DNA of 64,000 nt, from NCBI RefSeq assembly GCF_900107845.1, contig NZ_FNRM01000004.1, forward strand, positions 259,471-323,470, written 5' to 3'. A program made the translations under genes and the position numbers. Positions 51,083 through 63,085 of this stretch are shown piece after piece. This stretch comes from Alkalimonas amylolytica. GTDB lineage: Bacteria > Pseudomonadota > Gammaproteobacteria > Enterobacterales > Alteromonadaceae. Numbering within the stretch: the first letter of the stretch is position 1; each line of letters begins with the position of its first letter. The notes below the pieces were generated by a model, which saw only the letters and a list, made by a program, of their open reading frames with translations, searched no databases and had not been told where the DNA came from.

Positions 51083-52002
51083 ATTCTTGGTCTGATACCT
51101 GTAAGCTCTTGAATTCGTCTCATAGCGGCCCGACTCATCTGTCTTTTTTTGGCTTGTACAGTCGAGGAAATAAGATAATAAATACCATCGTAAATACGTT
51201 GCTTCACTGGTTCCATGTGCTTAACTTCTTGCTGTTCTAAGTAGTAAGCCAGCCTCGTTGTGAGATGCAACCGCCGGTCAAGCTCGTTCAATAAATAACC
51301 AGCTGTTAAAGCGGCAATTATGCCCAGACCAAGTGGCAAAATAGCCATCACTGCGCCTTTGGCTAGAACAATCGGAACCATCCCAACTAAATACCCCGCG
51401 GCACCTGCAATAGCGATTTTCACCAAATCGGTTGAAATACCAGCCAGCCAGTTGGTCCAGCGGTATTCGTCTTCAAACAACCATTGCAAGCTGTGCAGCG
51501 ATAACGAAAAAATCACCGAAACCAGAAAGCCGCTTTTTGCCGATTGCTTTAAGCCTTCCTTGCCCACCGCCATCTTCACCAGCCCGGTATTGCTAGCAAG
51601 ATAGCGAGTGCCTTTAATGACCTGACGGGCACGATGATTGCCTTTAAAAATAATGTACTGGCGGCCATTTTGGGTCACAGTCCGGTAGGTTGAGAAAAAA
51701 CGGCCACCGCGCTGTAAATCGGTCGCCAACACAGCGAGAACCCGCGCATCGTTGGTAGCCGAACCAAAATCGCGGCCATACTGCGATAAGGCAGTGGCCA
51801 GCGCTAGCCCGGTGAGCTGTTCGAACAGCGCTGCACTTTGCGCTTCGGTTTTGCCTTCCTGGCGCTGCACCGTTAACCAGAAATCAGTGAGCTCCCGGGT
51901 ATTCAGTACATAGATATCCACTTGATTCTCAGCAAGTTGCTGCTGCAGTTGTTGTTGACGCAACTGCTGGCTGGCATGGTGCTGGGCAATAAAGGCAGTC
52001 AT
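51073..52002 (-). CDS. putative membrane-targeting toxin-like protein with full N-terminal domain
   Basis: A 309-residue protein without signal peptide. The N-terminal 25 residues are Gln-rich (HHASQQLRQQQLQQQLAENQ), residues about 30-125 form a soluble domain (FEQLTGLALATALSQYGRDF, GRQYIIFKGNHRARQVIKGT), residues 125-205 are block A, then a glycine-rich hydrophobic hairpin (GMVPIVLAKGAVMAILPLGL) and a unique basic C-terminus ending RIWN. Its ATG has ACAGGATG nearby and an extended -10 upstream. The shape suits a pore- or membrane-acting effector whose N-terminal part is a delivery or folding domain, with the downstream gene as immunity. No known toxin family was firmly recognised; a role in stress or ion homeostasis is the main alternative. 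Confidence 0.6.
   Translation of the reverse strand: MTAFIAQHHASQQLRQQQLQQQLAENQVDIYVLNTRELTDFWLTVQRQEGKTEAQSAALFEQLTGLALATALSQYGRDFGSATNDARVLAVLATDLQRGGRFFSTYRTVTQNGRQYIIFKGNHRARQVIKGTRYLASNTGLVKMAVGKEGLKQSAKSGFLVSVIFSLSLHSLQWLFEDEYRWTNWLAGISTDLVKIAIAGAAGYLVGMVPIVLAKGAVMAILPLGLGIIAALTAGYLLNELDRRLHLTTRLAYYLEQQEVKHMEPVKQRIYDGIYYLISSTVQAKKRQMSRAAMRRIQELTGIRPRIWN
51389..51629 (-). repeat. conserved block A, copy 1
   Basis: The 241-base partner of 50183-50423, spanning the conserved middle of the full-length toxin-like protein. Confidence 0.92.
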
Positions 52003-52057
52003 AAGGCAACATCCTGTAAAGTAATTAACGGTGATTTGTTCAATTAATGTTTCATCA

Positions 52058-52066
52058 ATTCTAGCA
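52058..52066 (-). promoter_or_regulatory. possible extended -10 promoter of the cassette operon
   Basis: TGC-TAGAAT reads on the minus strand about 56 bases upstream of the 309-residue gene. No good -35 is seen, as expected for an extended -10. The 281-base spacer to leuS is AT-rich and must also hold the leuS promoter on the other strand. Confidence 0.3.
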
Positions 52067-52262
52067 TGTTAATCTTTTGAGTAAATATAAAATGTACCTA
52101 TGGTCGGCAGTACTTTATTAGCCAAACCCTGACACAGACACCTAGCCCTACGCTACTGAAGATGGATTCAAGTTGTTGTAAGCCAGAGGCTGCGGTATCC
52201 TATAGCGAATTTTCCGCGCCCTCGAAAAGCTGTACTGATTGCAGCTGAGAGCCCTTCGTTGA

Positions 52263-54872
<2,610 letters not shown>

Positions 54873-55364
54873 GTGACGGCTGCCAAGGCGCTACGACTAC
54901 TGCTGTTCGTGGTGTTAGCCTGGCAACTGACCGGCTGTGGTTTTCAGCTGCGCGGCCAGTTGCCACTGCAGTTGTTTGATGGTGTTTATTTGCAGGCAGA
55001 GCGCCATTCCGAACTGGCGGCCATTTTGCGCCAGCGCCTGCAGAGCCACCAAATTGTATTGCTGAACCAACCCGAACAAGACAGCCCCAGCGTGTACTTA
55101 CTGCACGATTCGCTGGAGCGTCGTACCTTATCCCTCTTTCCAAACGGGCAAGTAGCGGAATACGAGCTGATTTATCAGGTCCGCTACAGCATCCAGACAC
55201 CGGGCACGAAAGCGCAGGTGTTCGAGTTTGAATTGTTCCGTGATTATCAGGACGATCCGAACCGGGCACTGGCCAAAGCACGCGAACTGGAGCTGATGCT
55301 GGCAGAGCTACGCGAGCAAGCCGCCCAGCGGATCCTGCGCCAGTTAGGGCGTATCAGCGCATGA
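54873..55364 (+). CDS. lptE: LPS-assembly lipoprotein
   Basis: A 163-residue outer-membrane lipoprotein that plugs the LptD barrel and guides LPS to the outer leaflet. Signal peptide with lipobox WQLTGC (Cys22), then FQLRGQLPLQLFDGVYLQAE. The GTG start directly abuts the leuS stop; the order leuS-lptE-holA is as in E. coli. Confidence 0.9.
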   Translation: MTAAKALRLLLFVVLAWQLTGCGFQLRGQLPLQLFDGVYLQAERHSELAAILRQRLQSHQIVLLNQPEQDSPSVYLLHDSLERRTLSLFPNGQVAEYELIYQVRYSIQTPGTKAQVFEFELFRDYQDDPNRALAKARELELMLAELREQAAQRILRQLGRISA

Positions 55365-56401
55365 ATAAGCTGTATGCCAGTCAGCTGTCGCAGCACCTGC
55401 AACAGCAGCTGGTAGGTTGTTACCTGGTGTTTGGTGAGGAGCCTCTGCAAAAGCAGGATGGCCTGGATCAAATTCGTACCAAAGCACGACAGCAAGGCTT
55501 TGACGAGCGCCAGCAGTTTCGGCTGGAAGCCCAGTTTGACTGGGAGCCTGTATTTAGCGCCATGCAAAGCCTGTCCTTGTTCAGCAACCGTCAAATCATC
55601 GAGCTGGATCTGCAAAACCAGAAACTAACAGCGGCTACCGGCAAAGAATTAAAGCAACTCTTTGAGCTGCTGCACCCGGATGTCTTACTTATTTTGCATG
55701 GCGAACGCAGCCCGGCGGAAATCAGCAAACTGAGTTGGGTAAAAAATCTGCCCAAAGACACCGTGCTGCTCAGTATTTATCCGCTGGATGATCAGCAATT
55801 CCAGAAATGGTTGCAACAGCAGTTACGACAATCCGGTATCCAACTCAGCCCGGATGCCAGCCAGCTGTTTTTGCATCACTGCAGTGGCAACTTGCTGGCG
55901 GCCCGCCAGAATATCGATAAGCTGTTGCTGACCTTTGGTCCATGCAGTCTTGATGAACCTGCCCTAGCTGATTTTTTAGCCGATCAATCCAGTTTTTCTG
56001 TTTTCCAGCTCAGCGATGCCTTACTGGCCGGCCAGCAACAACAGGCTTTTCACCGCTTGCAGCGACTGCTGGGCCAGGATGAAGAACCCACCCTGCTGTG
56101 CTGGCAACTGCATCGTGAAGTACAAAACCTGCTGCAGCTGCAGCAAGGCAGTATGGTTGAGCGGGCCGGGCTTTTTAAGCAACTGGGGATCTGGCCCAAG
56201 CGACAGCCGCTCTATCAGCAAGCACTGCAGCGCCTGCCTCTGAACTGGCTGCATTACATTCTGCAAGAGCTGGCCAGTTTCGATCGTCAGTTTAAAGGTG
56301 GTCAGCTTACTCAGTTGCCACTGGCATTAACGCACCTGTGCAGCCTCTTTCTGGCCCCAGTGCCAAAAGCATTCTCCTTGCAGCGCCATGAACAACACTA
56401 A
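55361..56401 (+). CDS. holA: DNA polymerase III delta subunit
   Basis: A 346-residue clamp-loader subunit (E. coli 343) that opens the beta clamp. The N-terminal domain contains YLVFGEEPLQKQDGLDQIRT, ending with ASFDRQFKGGQLTQLPLA as in HolA. Overlaps lptE by ATGA and nadD by 14 bases. Confidence 0.93.
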   Translation: MNKLYASQLSQHLQQQLVGCYLVFGEEPLQKQDGLDQIRTKARQQGFDERQQFRLEAQFDWEPVFSAMQSLSLFSNRQIIELDLQNQKLTAATGKELKQLFELLHPDVLLILHGERSPAEISKLSWVKNLPKDTVLLSIYPLDDQQFQKWLQQQLRQSGIQLSPDASQLFLHHCSGNLLAARQNIDKLLLTFGPCSLDEPALADFLADQSSFSVFQLSDALLAGQQQQAFHRLQRLLGQDEEPTLLCWQLHREVQNLLQLQQGSMVERAGLFKQLGIWPKRQPLYQQALQRLPLNWLHYILQELASFDRQFKGGQLTQLPLALTHLCSLFLAPVPKAFSLQRHEQH

Positions 56402-57029
56402 ACCGATACTAGGGATCTTTGGCGGAACCTTCGATCCTATTCACTACGGTCATCTGCGCTGTGCTTTGCATGTGCAGCAGGCTTGTCACCTGGAGCAAGT
56501 TCGGCTAATGCCTTGTCATTTGCCAGCGCATCGAGCCAGCCCTGGCGTCAGTGCTGAGCAACGTGCCGACATGGTCCGGCTAGCCATTGCCGATTACCCG
56601 CAATTGGCACTGGAACTGCTGGAGCTGCAGCAGCACCGCCCTTCGTACAGTGCGATTAGTCTGGCGCAGTTAGCCTTGCAGTACCCCGAGCATCAGCTGG
56701 CTTTTATTCTGGGTATGGATGCCTTTAACCAGTTCACTCGCTGGCATCGCTGGCAGCAGATTTTACAGCTGGCCGATCTGATTGTCTGCCAGCGGCCGGA
56801 GTATCAAACGCTTTCTGCTGAAAGCCAGGCGCTTTTGTTGCACCGTCAGGTGCAGCAAGCCGTCGATTTGCAGCAGCCGGGTAAAGGGCGGATCCTGGTG
56901 CTGGACAACCCACTGCACCCCATCTCGGCTACCGAGCTAAGGCACAGCTTGCCAGAGCTAAATGCCTGCCCGGCCTGGTTACCTCCAGCCGTATGGAACT
57001 ATATTCGTTTGCACAAACTCTATAGCTAA
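56388..57029 (+). CDS. nadD: nicotinate-nucleotide adenylyltransferase
   Basis: A 213-residue nucleotidyltransferase (E. coli 213) that makes deamido-NAD from NaMN and ATP. The signature GIFGGTFDPIHYGHLR and the C-terminal HPISATELRHS (ISSTxxR motif) are present. The ATG lies inside the last codons of holA, giving tight coupling. Confidence 0.95.
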   Translation: MNNTKPILGIFGGTFDPIHYGHLRCALHVQQACHLEQVRLMPCHLPAHRASPGVSAEQRADMVRLAIADYPQLALELLELQQHRPSYSAISLAQLALQYPEHQLAFILGMDAFNQFTRWHRWQQILQLADLIVCQRPEYQTLSAESQALLLHRQVQQAVDLQQPGKGRILVLDNPLHPISATELRHSLPELNACPAWLPPAVWNYIRLHKLYS

Positions 57030-57131
57030 AGATAGCGCGAAAGATATGACATAAAGAGTCGGCTAAAGAGGGTACAACCCGCGTTAAAAAGTGATAAAAT
57101 TTAGTTTTTAGCCCGTGATAAAGGAAAACAG

Positions 57132-57452
57132 GTGCAAAGTAGCGAATTACTCAGTTTTGTGCAGCAGAAAGTCGAAGATATGAAAGGCCGCGATATCGTC
57201 ATTTTGGATGTGCGTGGCAAGTCCAGCATTACCGATTTTATGGTCATTTGCTCTGGCACCTCCAACCGTCATACCAAGTCCATTGCCGATCATGTGGCGC
57301 AGGAAAGTAAGCAAGCTGGCATCAGCATTATGGGCATTGAAGGTGACAAAGCCGGCGAGTGGGTACTGCTCGATCTGGGCGATGTGGTGGTGCATGTGAT
57401 GCTGGACGATACCCGCAGTTTTTACCAGCTGGAAAAGCTCTGGAGCGCATGA
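57132..57452 (+). CDS. rsfS: ribosome silencing factor
   Basis: A 106-residue RsfS/Iojap protein that binds uL14 and blocks subunit joining in starvation. Seen: [35 protein letters not shown] and [23 protein letters not shown] start with AAGGAA 6 bases upstream. The 102-base gap before it contains a likely promoter. Overlaps rlmH. Confidence 0.95.
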   Translation: MQSSELLSFVQQKVEDMKGRDIVILDVRGKSSITDFMVICSGTSNRHTKSIADHVAQESKQAGISIMGIEGDKAGEWVLLDLGDVVVHVMLDDTRSFYQLEKLWSA

Positions 57453-57919
57453 AACTCTTGCTGATAGCTGTGGGCAGCAAGATGCCAGCCTGGGTTCAAA
57501 GCGGTTATGAGGAGTACGCCCGCCGTTTTCCGCGGGATTTGCCATTAGAGCTGATTGAGATCCCGGCGCAAAAGCGCGGCAAAAATGCCGACATCAAACG
57601 TATTTTGCAGCAGGAAGGGGAAAAAATGCTGGCAGCCGTCCCGAAAGGAGCACGCATCGTCACGCTGGAAGTGACCGGCAAGCCTTGGGACAGCCCAAAC
57701 CTGGCCAATCAACTGACACAATGGCAACTGGATGGGCGCGATGTTTGCCTGCTGGTTGGCGGCCCGGAAGGACTTGCTCCCGAGTGCATAGCCGCCAGTG
57801 AAGCCAAATGGTCGCTATCGGCCCTGACTCTGCCCCACCCGCTGGTGCGGGTGGTGCTGGCAGAATCGCTGTACCGTGCCTGGAGTATTTGCACCAATCA
57901 CCCTTACCATCGCGAGTAG
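57449..57919 (+). CDS. rlmH: 23S rRNA (pseudouridine1915-N3)-methyltransferase
   Basis: A 156-residue SPOUT methyltransferase (E. coli 155) with [20 protein letters not shown], the cofactor knot [20 protein letters not shown] and [18 protein letters not shown]. The true start is ATG 57449, overlapping the rsfS stop (ATGA), not the longer frame from 57359. Confidence 0.96.
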   Translation: MKLLLIAVGSKMPAWVQSGYEEYARRFPRDLPLELIEIPAQKRGKNADIKRILQQEGEKMLAAVPKGARIVTLEVTGKPWDSPNLANQLTQWQLDGRDVCLLVGGPEGLAPECIAASEAKWSLSALTLPHPLVRVVLAESLYRAWSICTNHPYHRE

Positions 57920-57921
57920 CT

Positions 57922-59784
57922 ATGCGACGTCAACGAGAAGCCATCCAGGATCATGCCGCCGAAGCGCAATTATTTAAGCGTCGCGCCCTGGTTGCTTTTA
58001 GTCTGGTGGTACTGCTCTTTGTAATCATCCTGTTCAATATGTATCACTTGCAGGTGCGCTCTTACCACGAATATCAAACCCGTTCAGAGGGCAATCGCAT
58101 CAAGGTGGTGCCGGTAGCTCCCAATCGCGGCTTGATTTATGATCGCAACGGCATTCTGTTGGCAGAAAACACCCCGGTGCACTCGCTGGAAATTATTCCG
58201 GAACAAGTTGCCGATTTAACCAAAACCCTGGCCGAGCTGGCCGAACTGATTGAGATCACGCCAGAGCAACAACAAAGTTTTTTGCAGGATGTGCAACGTC
58301 AGCGCCGCTTTAACAGCATTGCTTTAAAAGAGCAACTGACCGAACAAGAAGTAGCTATTTTGGCGGTGAATCAGCATCGATTTCCTGGCGTTACTTTAGA
58401 AGCTCGCCTCAGCCGCACCTACCCTTTCGGCGATCTATTTACCCACTCGATAGGCTATATTGGCCGTATCAACAGCAATGATTTACAACGCTTGCGTGAG
58501 CAGGAGTTGGCTGCCAACTATGCTGCCAGCCGCGATATCGGCAAAATAGGCCTGGAGCGGTATTACGAGCTATTGCTGCATGGCACTGTGGGTTATCAGG
58601 AGGTTGAAGTCAATAACCGCGGCCGGGTCATTCGAACTTTGCGCTCGGATCCGGCCATCTCAGGTAAAGATTTGATTTTAAGTCTGGATGTTGGTTTGCA
58701 ACTCACCGCGCAACAAGCGCTGGAAGGCTTACGCGGTGCTGTAGTGGCACTGGACCCTCGCACCGGAGCCATATTGGCTTTTTACAGCAACCCCGGCTAC
58801 GACCCCAACTTATTTGTGCATGGAATCAGCAGCGCCAACTACAATGCCCTGCTAAATTCATTTGATCGCCCATTGATCAACCGCGTCACTCAAGGTATTT
58901 ATCCCCCCGCATCGACTATTAAACCGCATATGGCGTTAATCGGTTTGGATCAGGGCATCATCACGCCTAGCAGCCGCATTTGGGATCCCGGCTATTATCA
59001 GTTGCCGAACTATTCACGTCGCTTTCGTAATTGGCGCCGGCATGGCCAAGGCTGGGTCAATGTATACGGTGCCATCATCCAAAGTAATGACACCTACTTT
59101 TACGATATGGCCGTCCGGTTAGGTATTGATACGATTTCCGATTCGATGAAGCAATTTGGTTTTGGCCAGCGCACCGGTATTGATATCCACGAAGAGTCCG
59201 CAGCTATTATGCCATCACGTGGTTGGAAGCGTGCCCGCTTTAATCAGCCCTGGTTTCCCGGTGATACAGTGTCCTTGGGTATAGGCCAGAGCTACTGGAC
59301 CACCACCCCACTGCAGTTAGCCACCAGTACCGCAATTCTGGTCAATCGCGGTGACAGTGTGGTGCCCACTTTATTGCAGGGCACCCGTTTTCAAGGCGAA
59401 TTTGAAGCCAAATCCTATCAACGTCAACCGGCGGTTCGTATCCAAGATCCACACCATTGGCAAGTGATCCTGGATGCGATGGAGCAAACGGTAAATACGC
59501 GTGAGGGGACAGCCTTTCGGGCTTTTCAGGGAACAAGTTATAGCTCTGGCGGAAAGACAGGAACCGCCCAGATTGTGAGCATTGCCCAAGATGCGAAATA
59601 CGATGCTGATGCCTTGCAGGAGCAGCATCGGGACAATGCTATGTATGTTGGCTATGCGCCGGCAGTCGATCCCACCATAGTGGTGGCCATTGTGGTAGAA
59701 AATACCGGCGGTGGTGGCAGTACCGCGGCTCCTGTCGCCCGCCAACTGTTTGATTATTATTTCAGCGCCGGGGTGAATCAGTGA
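57922..59784 (+). CDS. mrdA: penicillin-binding protein 2 (elongasome transpeptidase)
   Basis: A 620-residue class B PBP with one TM helix (ALVAFSLVVLLFVIILFNMY), a dimerisation/pedestal region, and a transpeptidase domain with SxxK in PPASTIKPHMAL, SxN in QSNDTYFYDMA and KTG in GGKTGTAQI. It crosslinks lateral-wall peptidoglycan with RodA. The start at 57922 (MRRQREAIQDH) follows the rlmH stop by 2 bases. Confidence 0.96.
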   Translation: MRRQREAIQDHAAEAQLFKRRALVAFSLVVLLFVIILFNMYHLQVRSYHEYQTRSEGNRIKVVPVAPNRGLIYDRNGILLAENTPVHSLEIIPEQVADLTKTLAELAELIEITPEQQQSFLQDVQRQRRFNSIALKEQLTEQEVAILAVNQHRFPGVTLEARLSRTYPFGDLFTHSIGYIGRINSNDLQRLREQELAANYAASRDIGKIGLERYYELLLHGTVGYQEVEVNNRGRVIRTLRSDPAISGKDLILSLDVGLQLTAQQALEGLRGAVVALDPRTGAILAFYSNPGYDPNLFVHGISSANYNALLNSFDRPLINRVTQGIYPPASTIKPHMALIGLDQGIITPSSRIWDPGYYQLPNYSRRFRNWRRHGQGWVNVYGAIIQSNDTYFYDMAVRLGIDTISDSMKQFGFGQRTGIDIHEESAAIMPSRGWKRARFNQPWFPGDTVSLGIGQSYWTTTPLQLATSTAILVNRGDSVVPTLLQGTRFQGEFEAKSYQRQPAVRIQDPHHWQVILDAMEQTVNTREGTAFRAFQGTSYSSGGKTGTAQIVSIAQDAKYDADALQEQHRDNAMYVGYAPAVDPTIVVAIVVENTGGGGSTAAPVARQLFDYYFSAGVNQ

Positions 59785-60899
59785 ATGATGTAATCAGTGA
59801 ATCTCAACGGCCGCGCGGCCTGGCTATCTTTCACATCGACACCCCACTATTGCTGGGCTTACTGGCCTTGATGGGCTTTGGTCTGGTGGTGTTGTACAGC
59901 GCCAGTGGTCAAAGTCAGGCCATGATGCAGGCACAACTGATCCGGCTTGGCCTGGCTTTTGCTGTCATGGTGGTGTTTGCGCAAATCAGTCCGCTCACGT
60001 ATAAACGCTGGGGCTTGCCGGTGTTTCTGCTGGGCTTGCTGATGCTGGTGGCGGTCTTGTTGTTCGGCGAGATCGGTAAAGGCGCTCAACGCTGGCTCAA
60101 CCTGGGCTTTGTCCGCTTTCAACCCTCAGAATTGATGAAACTAGCCGTACCTTTGGCCATTGCCTGGTTTATCTCCAATCACAATTTACCCCCTAAGCTG
60201 TGGCGTTTGCTGCTCGGTTTTGTCATGTGCGTAATCCCTACCCTGCTGATTGCCAAACAACCCGATCTTGGCACCGCCTTGCTGATTGCCACTTCAGGCA
60301 TCATGGTGTTGTTTCTGGCCGGCATGAGCTGGCGGCTGATTGTCTTTATCGGGGCCTTGGTGTCGGCCTTTTTGCCCGTGATGTGGTTTTTTGTCATGCA
60401 CGATTATCAAAAGCGCCGGGTACTGACCTTTTTAAACCCAGAAACCGACCCACTCGGAGCCGGCTATCACATCATTCAATCGAAAATTGCCATAGGCTCT
60501 GGCGGGCTGCAAGGCAAAGGCTGGCTGCAGGGCACCCAGTCGCAGCTGGAGTTCTTACCCGAGCGGCATACTGATTTTATTTTTTCCGTCTTAAGTGAGG
60601 AGTTTGGCCTGGTTGGCGTGGTCCTGCTGGTCAGCTTGTACTTGTTTATTGTTGCGCGCTGCATGCTGATTGCAACCCGGGCGCAGGACAATTTCTCCAA
60701 ACTGGTGGCCGGCAGCTTGACCATGACCTTTTTCGTTTATGTCTTTGTAAATATTGGCATGGTATCCGGCTTGCTGCCCGTGGTAGGCGTCCCCTTACCA
60801 CTGGTTAGTTTTGGCGGTACTTCCATGGTTACCTTGCTGGCCGCTTTTGGTATTCTGATGTCCATAGCTACCCACAAGCGCATTCTGGCTTCTTCGTAA
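59781..60899 (+). CDS. rodA: rod shape-determining SEDS glycosyltransferase RodA
   Basis: A 372-residue SEDS protein with ten or so TM helices (FGLVVLYSASGQS, LIAKQPDLGTALLIATSGIM, and the periplasmic VLTFLNPETDPLGAGYHIIQ segment) ending VVGVPLPLVSFGGTSM. It polymerises glycan strands with PBP2. The GTG overlaps the mrdA stop. Confidence 0.96.
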   Translation: MNDVISESQRPRGLAIFHIDTPLLLGLLALMGFGLVVLYSASGQSQAMMQAQLIRLGLAFAVMVVFAQISPLTYKRWGLPVFLLGLLMLVAVLLFGEIGKGAQRWLNLGFVRFQPSELMKLAVPLAIAWFISNHNLPPKLWRLLLGFVMCVIPTLLIAKQPDLGTALLIATSGIMVLFLAGMSWRLIVFIGALVSAFLPVMWFFVMHDYQKRRVLTFLNPETDPLGAGYHIIQSKIAIGSGGLQGKGWLQGTQSQLEFLPERHTDFIFSVLSEEFGLVGVVLLVSLYLFIVARCMLIATRAQDNFSKLVAGSLTMTFFVYVFVNIGMVSGLLPVVGVPLPLVSFGGTSMVTLLAAFGILMSIATHKRILASS

Positions 60900-60914
60900 A
60901 CAGGAGTTTTCGTG

Positions 60915-61808
60915 ATGTACTTACGCTGTCTGACGCTCTCCTTAACTATCCTAACTATCACCGCCTGCAGCCATAAACCGAGCCCGGCCCATGATCCTGA
61001 TAGGGTGTCGCCAAATGCCGGACGTTACCAGTTTGAGCAGGACCACAAACCTGAACGTTTACCCACCTTACTGGAAATGATTGATCCCGAGCCCAGCATC
61101 CAGCCGCTTAGCCGGGGCGGCAATCATGCCTACCGGATTTTTGGCGTGGATTATCGGCCCAAAACCGATTTAACAGAGTACAAAGCCACCGGTATCGCCT
61201 CCTGGTACGGCATGAAGTTTCATGGACATAAAACCGCCAATGGCGAGGTCTATGACATGTATAGCATGAGTGCGGCTCACAAAACCTTGCCACTACCGTC
61301 CTATGTGCTGGTTACCAATTTAGTCAACCAGAAAAGTGCAATTGTCCGGGTCAATGATCGCGGGCCTTTTCATCAAGATCGCATTATTGATTTATCCTAT
61401 GCAGCTGCACACAAAATAGGCATGCTGCAACAGGGTACAGCGCCGGTTCAGGTAGAGCTGATAGCATCGCCTGCTATGGTAAGGCAAGGTACGGATGCCG
61501 AAGTGTTGATAGCAGCTGCCCGCCCCAGGCTGGCCGAGTCGGTCATTGCCAATACGACGGCCCCGCAACCAGCAGCGTCTTGTTACATTCAAGTCTTTGC
61601 CAGCCAAAACGACCAAAGGGCGACAGAACTTGGTAAGCAGCTGGAGCAGCAGCTGGCATTTACCACCAAAATCAGTCACCATAACGGCGTTTACCGCTTA
61701 CTGGTTGGCCCCATTGCCGATCGCCAGCAGGCGCAAGACTGGTTGCAACAGCTGCGGGCTGAGCTTTACCCTTCGGCCTACTTTACCGACAGCCAGGCGT
61801 GCAGCTAG
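60915..61808 (+). CDS. rlpA: septal-ring lytic transglycosylase-like lipoprotein RlpA
   Basis: About 297 residues: signal peptide with lipobox ITACS, a double-psi beta-barrel domain (GIASWYGMKFHGHKTANGEV, VRVNDRGPFHQDRIIDLS) and a C-terminal SPOR domain (CYIQVFASQNDQRATELG) that binds denuded glycan. The catalytic-type acid in NDRGPF is kept. AGGAG upstream; ATG at 60915 is preferred to the GTG one codon earlier. Confidence 0.93.
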   Translation: MYLRCLTLSLTILTITACSHKPSPAHDPDRVSPNAGRYQFEQDHKPERLPTLLEMIDPEPSIQPLSRGGNHAYRIFGVDYRPKTDLTEYKATGIASWYGMKFHGHKTANGEVYDMYSMSAAHKTLPLPSYVLVTNLVNQKSAIVRVNDRGPFHQDRIIDLSYAAAHKIGMLQQGTAPVQVELIASPAMVRQGTDAEVLIAAARPRLAESVIANTTAPQPAASCYIQVFASQNDQRATELGKQLEQQLAFTTKISHHNGVYRLLVGPIADRQQAQDWLQQLRAELYPSAYFTDSQACS

Positions 61809-61849
61809 CTGAATAACTATCGTTCTATTGCTGAGAAAAGAAAGGTGCT

Positions 61850-62998
61850 ATGAAAACTGTTACTCGTTGTTTTGCGTTTGTGGTTGCGCTGCTATTCAGC
61901 CAGGCTGAAGCGGTATCTGTGGTGCCGTCACCGCCGGAGGTGAACGCCAAAGGCCATATATTAGTCGACTTTGATACCGGCAAGGTGTTGTCCGAACACA
62001 ATGCTGATATGCTGCTATCCCCGGCTAGCCTGACCAAAATGATGACGGCTTACATCATAGGGACTGAACTGAAAAGCGGCAATATCAGCGAAACCGATAA
62101 GGTCACCATCAGTGAACAGGCCTGGGCTCGCAATTTTCCGGGCTCGTCTTTGATGTTTATAGAAGTAGGCACTCAGGTATCCGTCGCCGATTTGAACCGT
62201 GGCATTATGGTGCAATCCGGCAATGATGCCTGTGTCGCCATGGCTGAGCATATTGCCGGCAGCGAAAGTGCTTTTGTCGATCTGATGAATGCCCATGCCG
62301 ATCGTCTTGGTATGCGTAGCACCACCTTTGGCAACAGTCATGGCCTGCAGCACCCGGATCAGCGCACCACACCGCGTGATATGGCCATTTTATCCAAAGC
62401 ACTGATCCGCGATGTACCCGATATGTATGCGCTGTACTCCGAGCGTGAATTTACCTACAACAACATTCGCCAGTACAACCGCAACTCGCTGCTGTGGGAT
62501 CGCAACCTGGCAGTGGATGGCATCAAAACCGGCTTTACCTCCGAAGCAGGCTTCAGCCTGATTACCTCAGCAACCCGTGATGATATGCGGCTGATCTCCG
62601 TAGTCATGGGCACACCGAGCGAGCAAATCCGGGCCCAGGAAAACCGTAAATTACTGAACTACGGTTTCCGTTTCTTTGAAACCATCACACCTTTCCCGGT
62701 AGGTGAAGTGTTCGCCGAGCCACGGGTTTGGCAAGGTGAAGCGGATAGTGTACGCCTTGGGCTCAGCCAACAAAGTCTGATTACCATTCCTCGTGGCCAG
62801 CAGCGTAACCTGAAAACAGAGGTTCAACTGGAGCAGCGACTGGTTGCCCCATTAGAGCGTGGTCAGGTGGTTGGGCGTTTGCAGCTGAGTTTGAATGGAG
62901 AAGTCGTTGCCGAGTACCCACTGGTCACACTCGAGCCTGTCGAACGTGGAGGCTTTTTTAAACGCTTGCTGGACTACTTGCGAATGTTGTTCATCTAG
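61850..62998 (+). CDS. dacA: D-alanyl-D-alanine carboxypeptidase (PBP5)
   Basis: A 382-residue low-molecular-weight PBP that trims the terminal D-Ala of peptidoglycan pentapeptides. Signal peptide to about residue 20, SxxK in SPASLTKMMTAY, SxN in VQSGNDACVAMAE and KTG in VDGIKTGFTSEAG, then a beta-rich C-terminal domain and an amphipathic membrane anchor at GGFFKRLLDYLRMLFI. Confidence 0.96.
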   Translation: MKTVTRCFAFVVALLFSQAEAVSVVPSPPEVNAKGHILVDFDTGKVLSEHNADMLLSPASLTKMMTAYIIGTELKSGNISETDKVTISEQAWARNFPGSSLMFIEVGTQVSVADLNRGIMVQSGNDACVAMAEHIAGSESAFVDLMNAHADRLGMRSTTFGNSHGLQHPDQRTTPRDMAILSKALIRDVPDMYALYSEREFTYNNIRQYNRNSLLWDRNLAVDGIKTGFTSEAGFSLITSATRDDMRLISVVMGTPSEQIRAQENRKLLNYGFRFFETITPFPVGEVFAEPRVWQGEADSVRLGLSQQSLITIPRGQQRNLKTEVQLEQRLVAPLERGQVVGRLQLSLNGEVVAEYPLVTLEPVERGGFFKRLLDYLRMLFI

Positions 62999-63032
62999 CC
63001 TTTGTCTGGACGACTTCAGCCTCCCCCTGTTA

Positions 63033-63066
63033 CAACCCGGCGAAATGCAGTAAAATAGCCGGGTTG
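63033..63066 (+). terminator. hairpin between dacA and ybeD
   Basis: CAACCCGGC (63033-63041) and GCCGGGTTG (63058-63066) form a 9-base perfect stem with a 16-base A-rich loop. The T run is short. The loop contains TAAAAT, so the element could instead overlap a promoter for ybeD-lipB. Confidence 0.45.
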
Positions 63067-63085
63067 TTTGATCTGGAGGCTTGGC

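Noticed and set aside
51073-52002. Possible prophage or integrative element around the cassette locus
   Set aside because: No integrase, transposase, direct repeats or tRNA target is seen at either end, and ybeL and leuS flank it in a normal order; cassette exchange within the locus explains the repeats better.
57030-57131. A small gene between nadD and rsfS
   Set aside because: The 102-base gap has no frame with a start and ribosome site; it more likely holds a promoter for rsfS onward.
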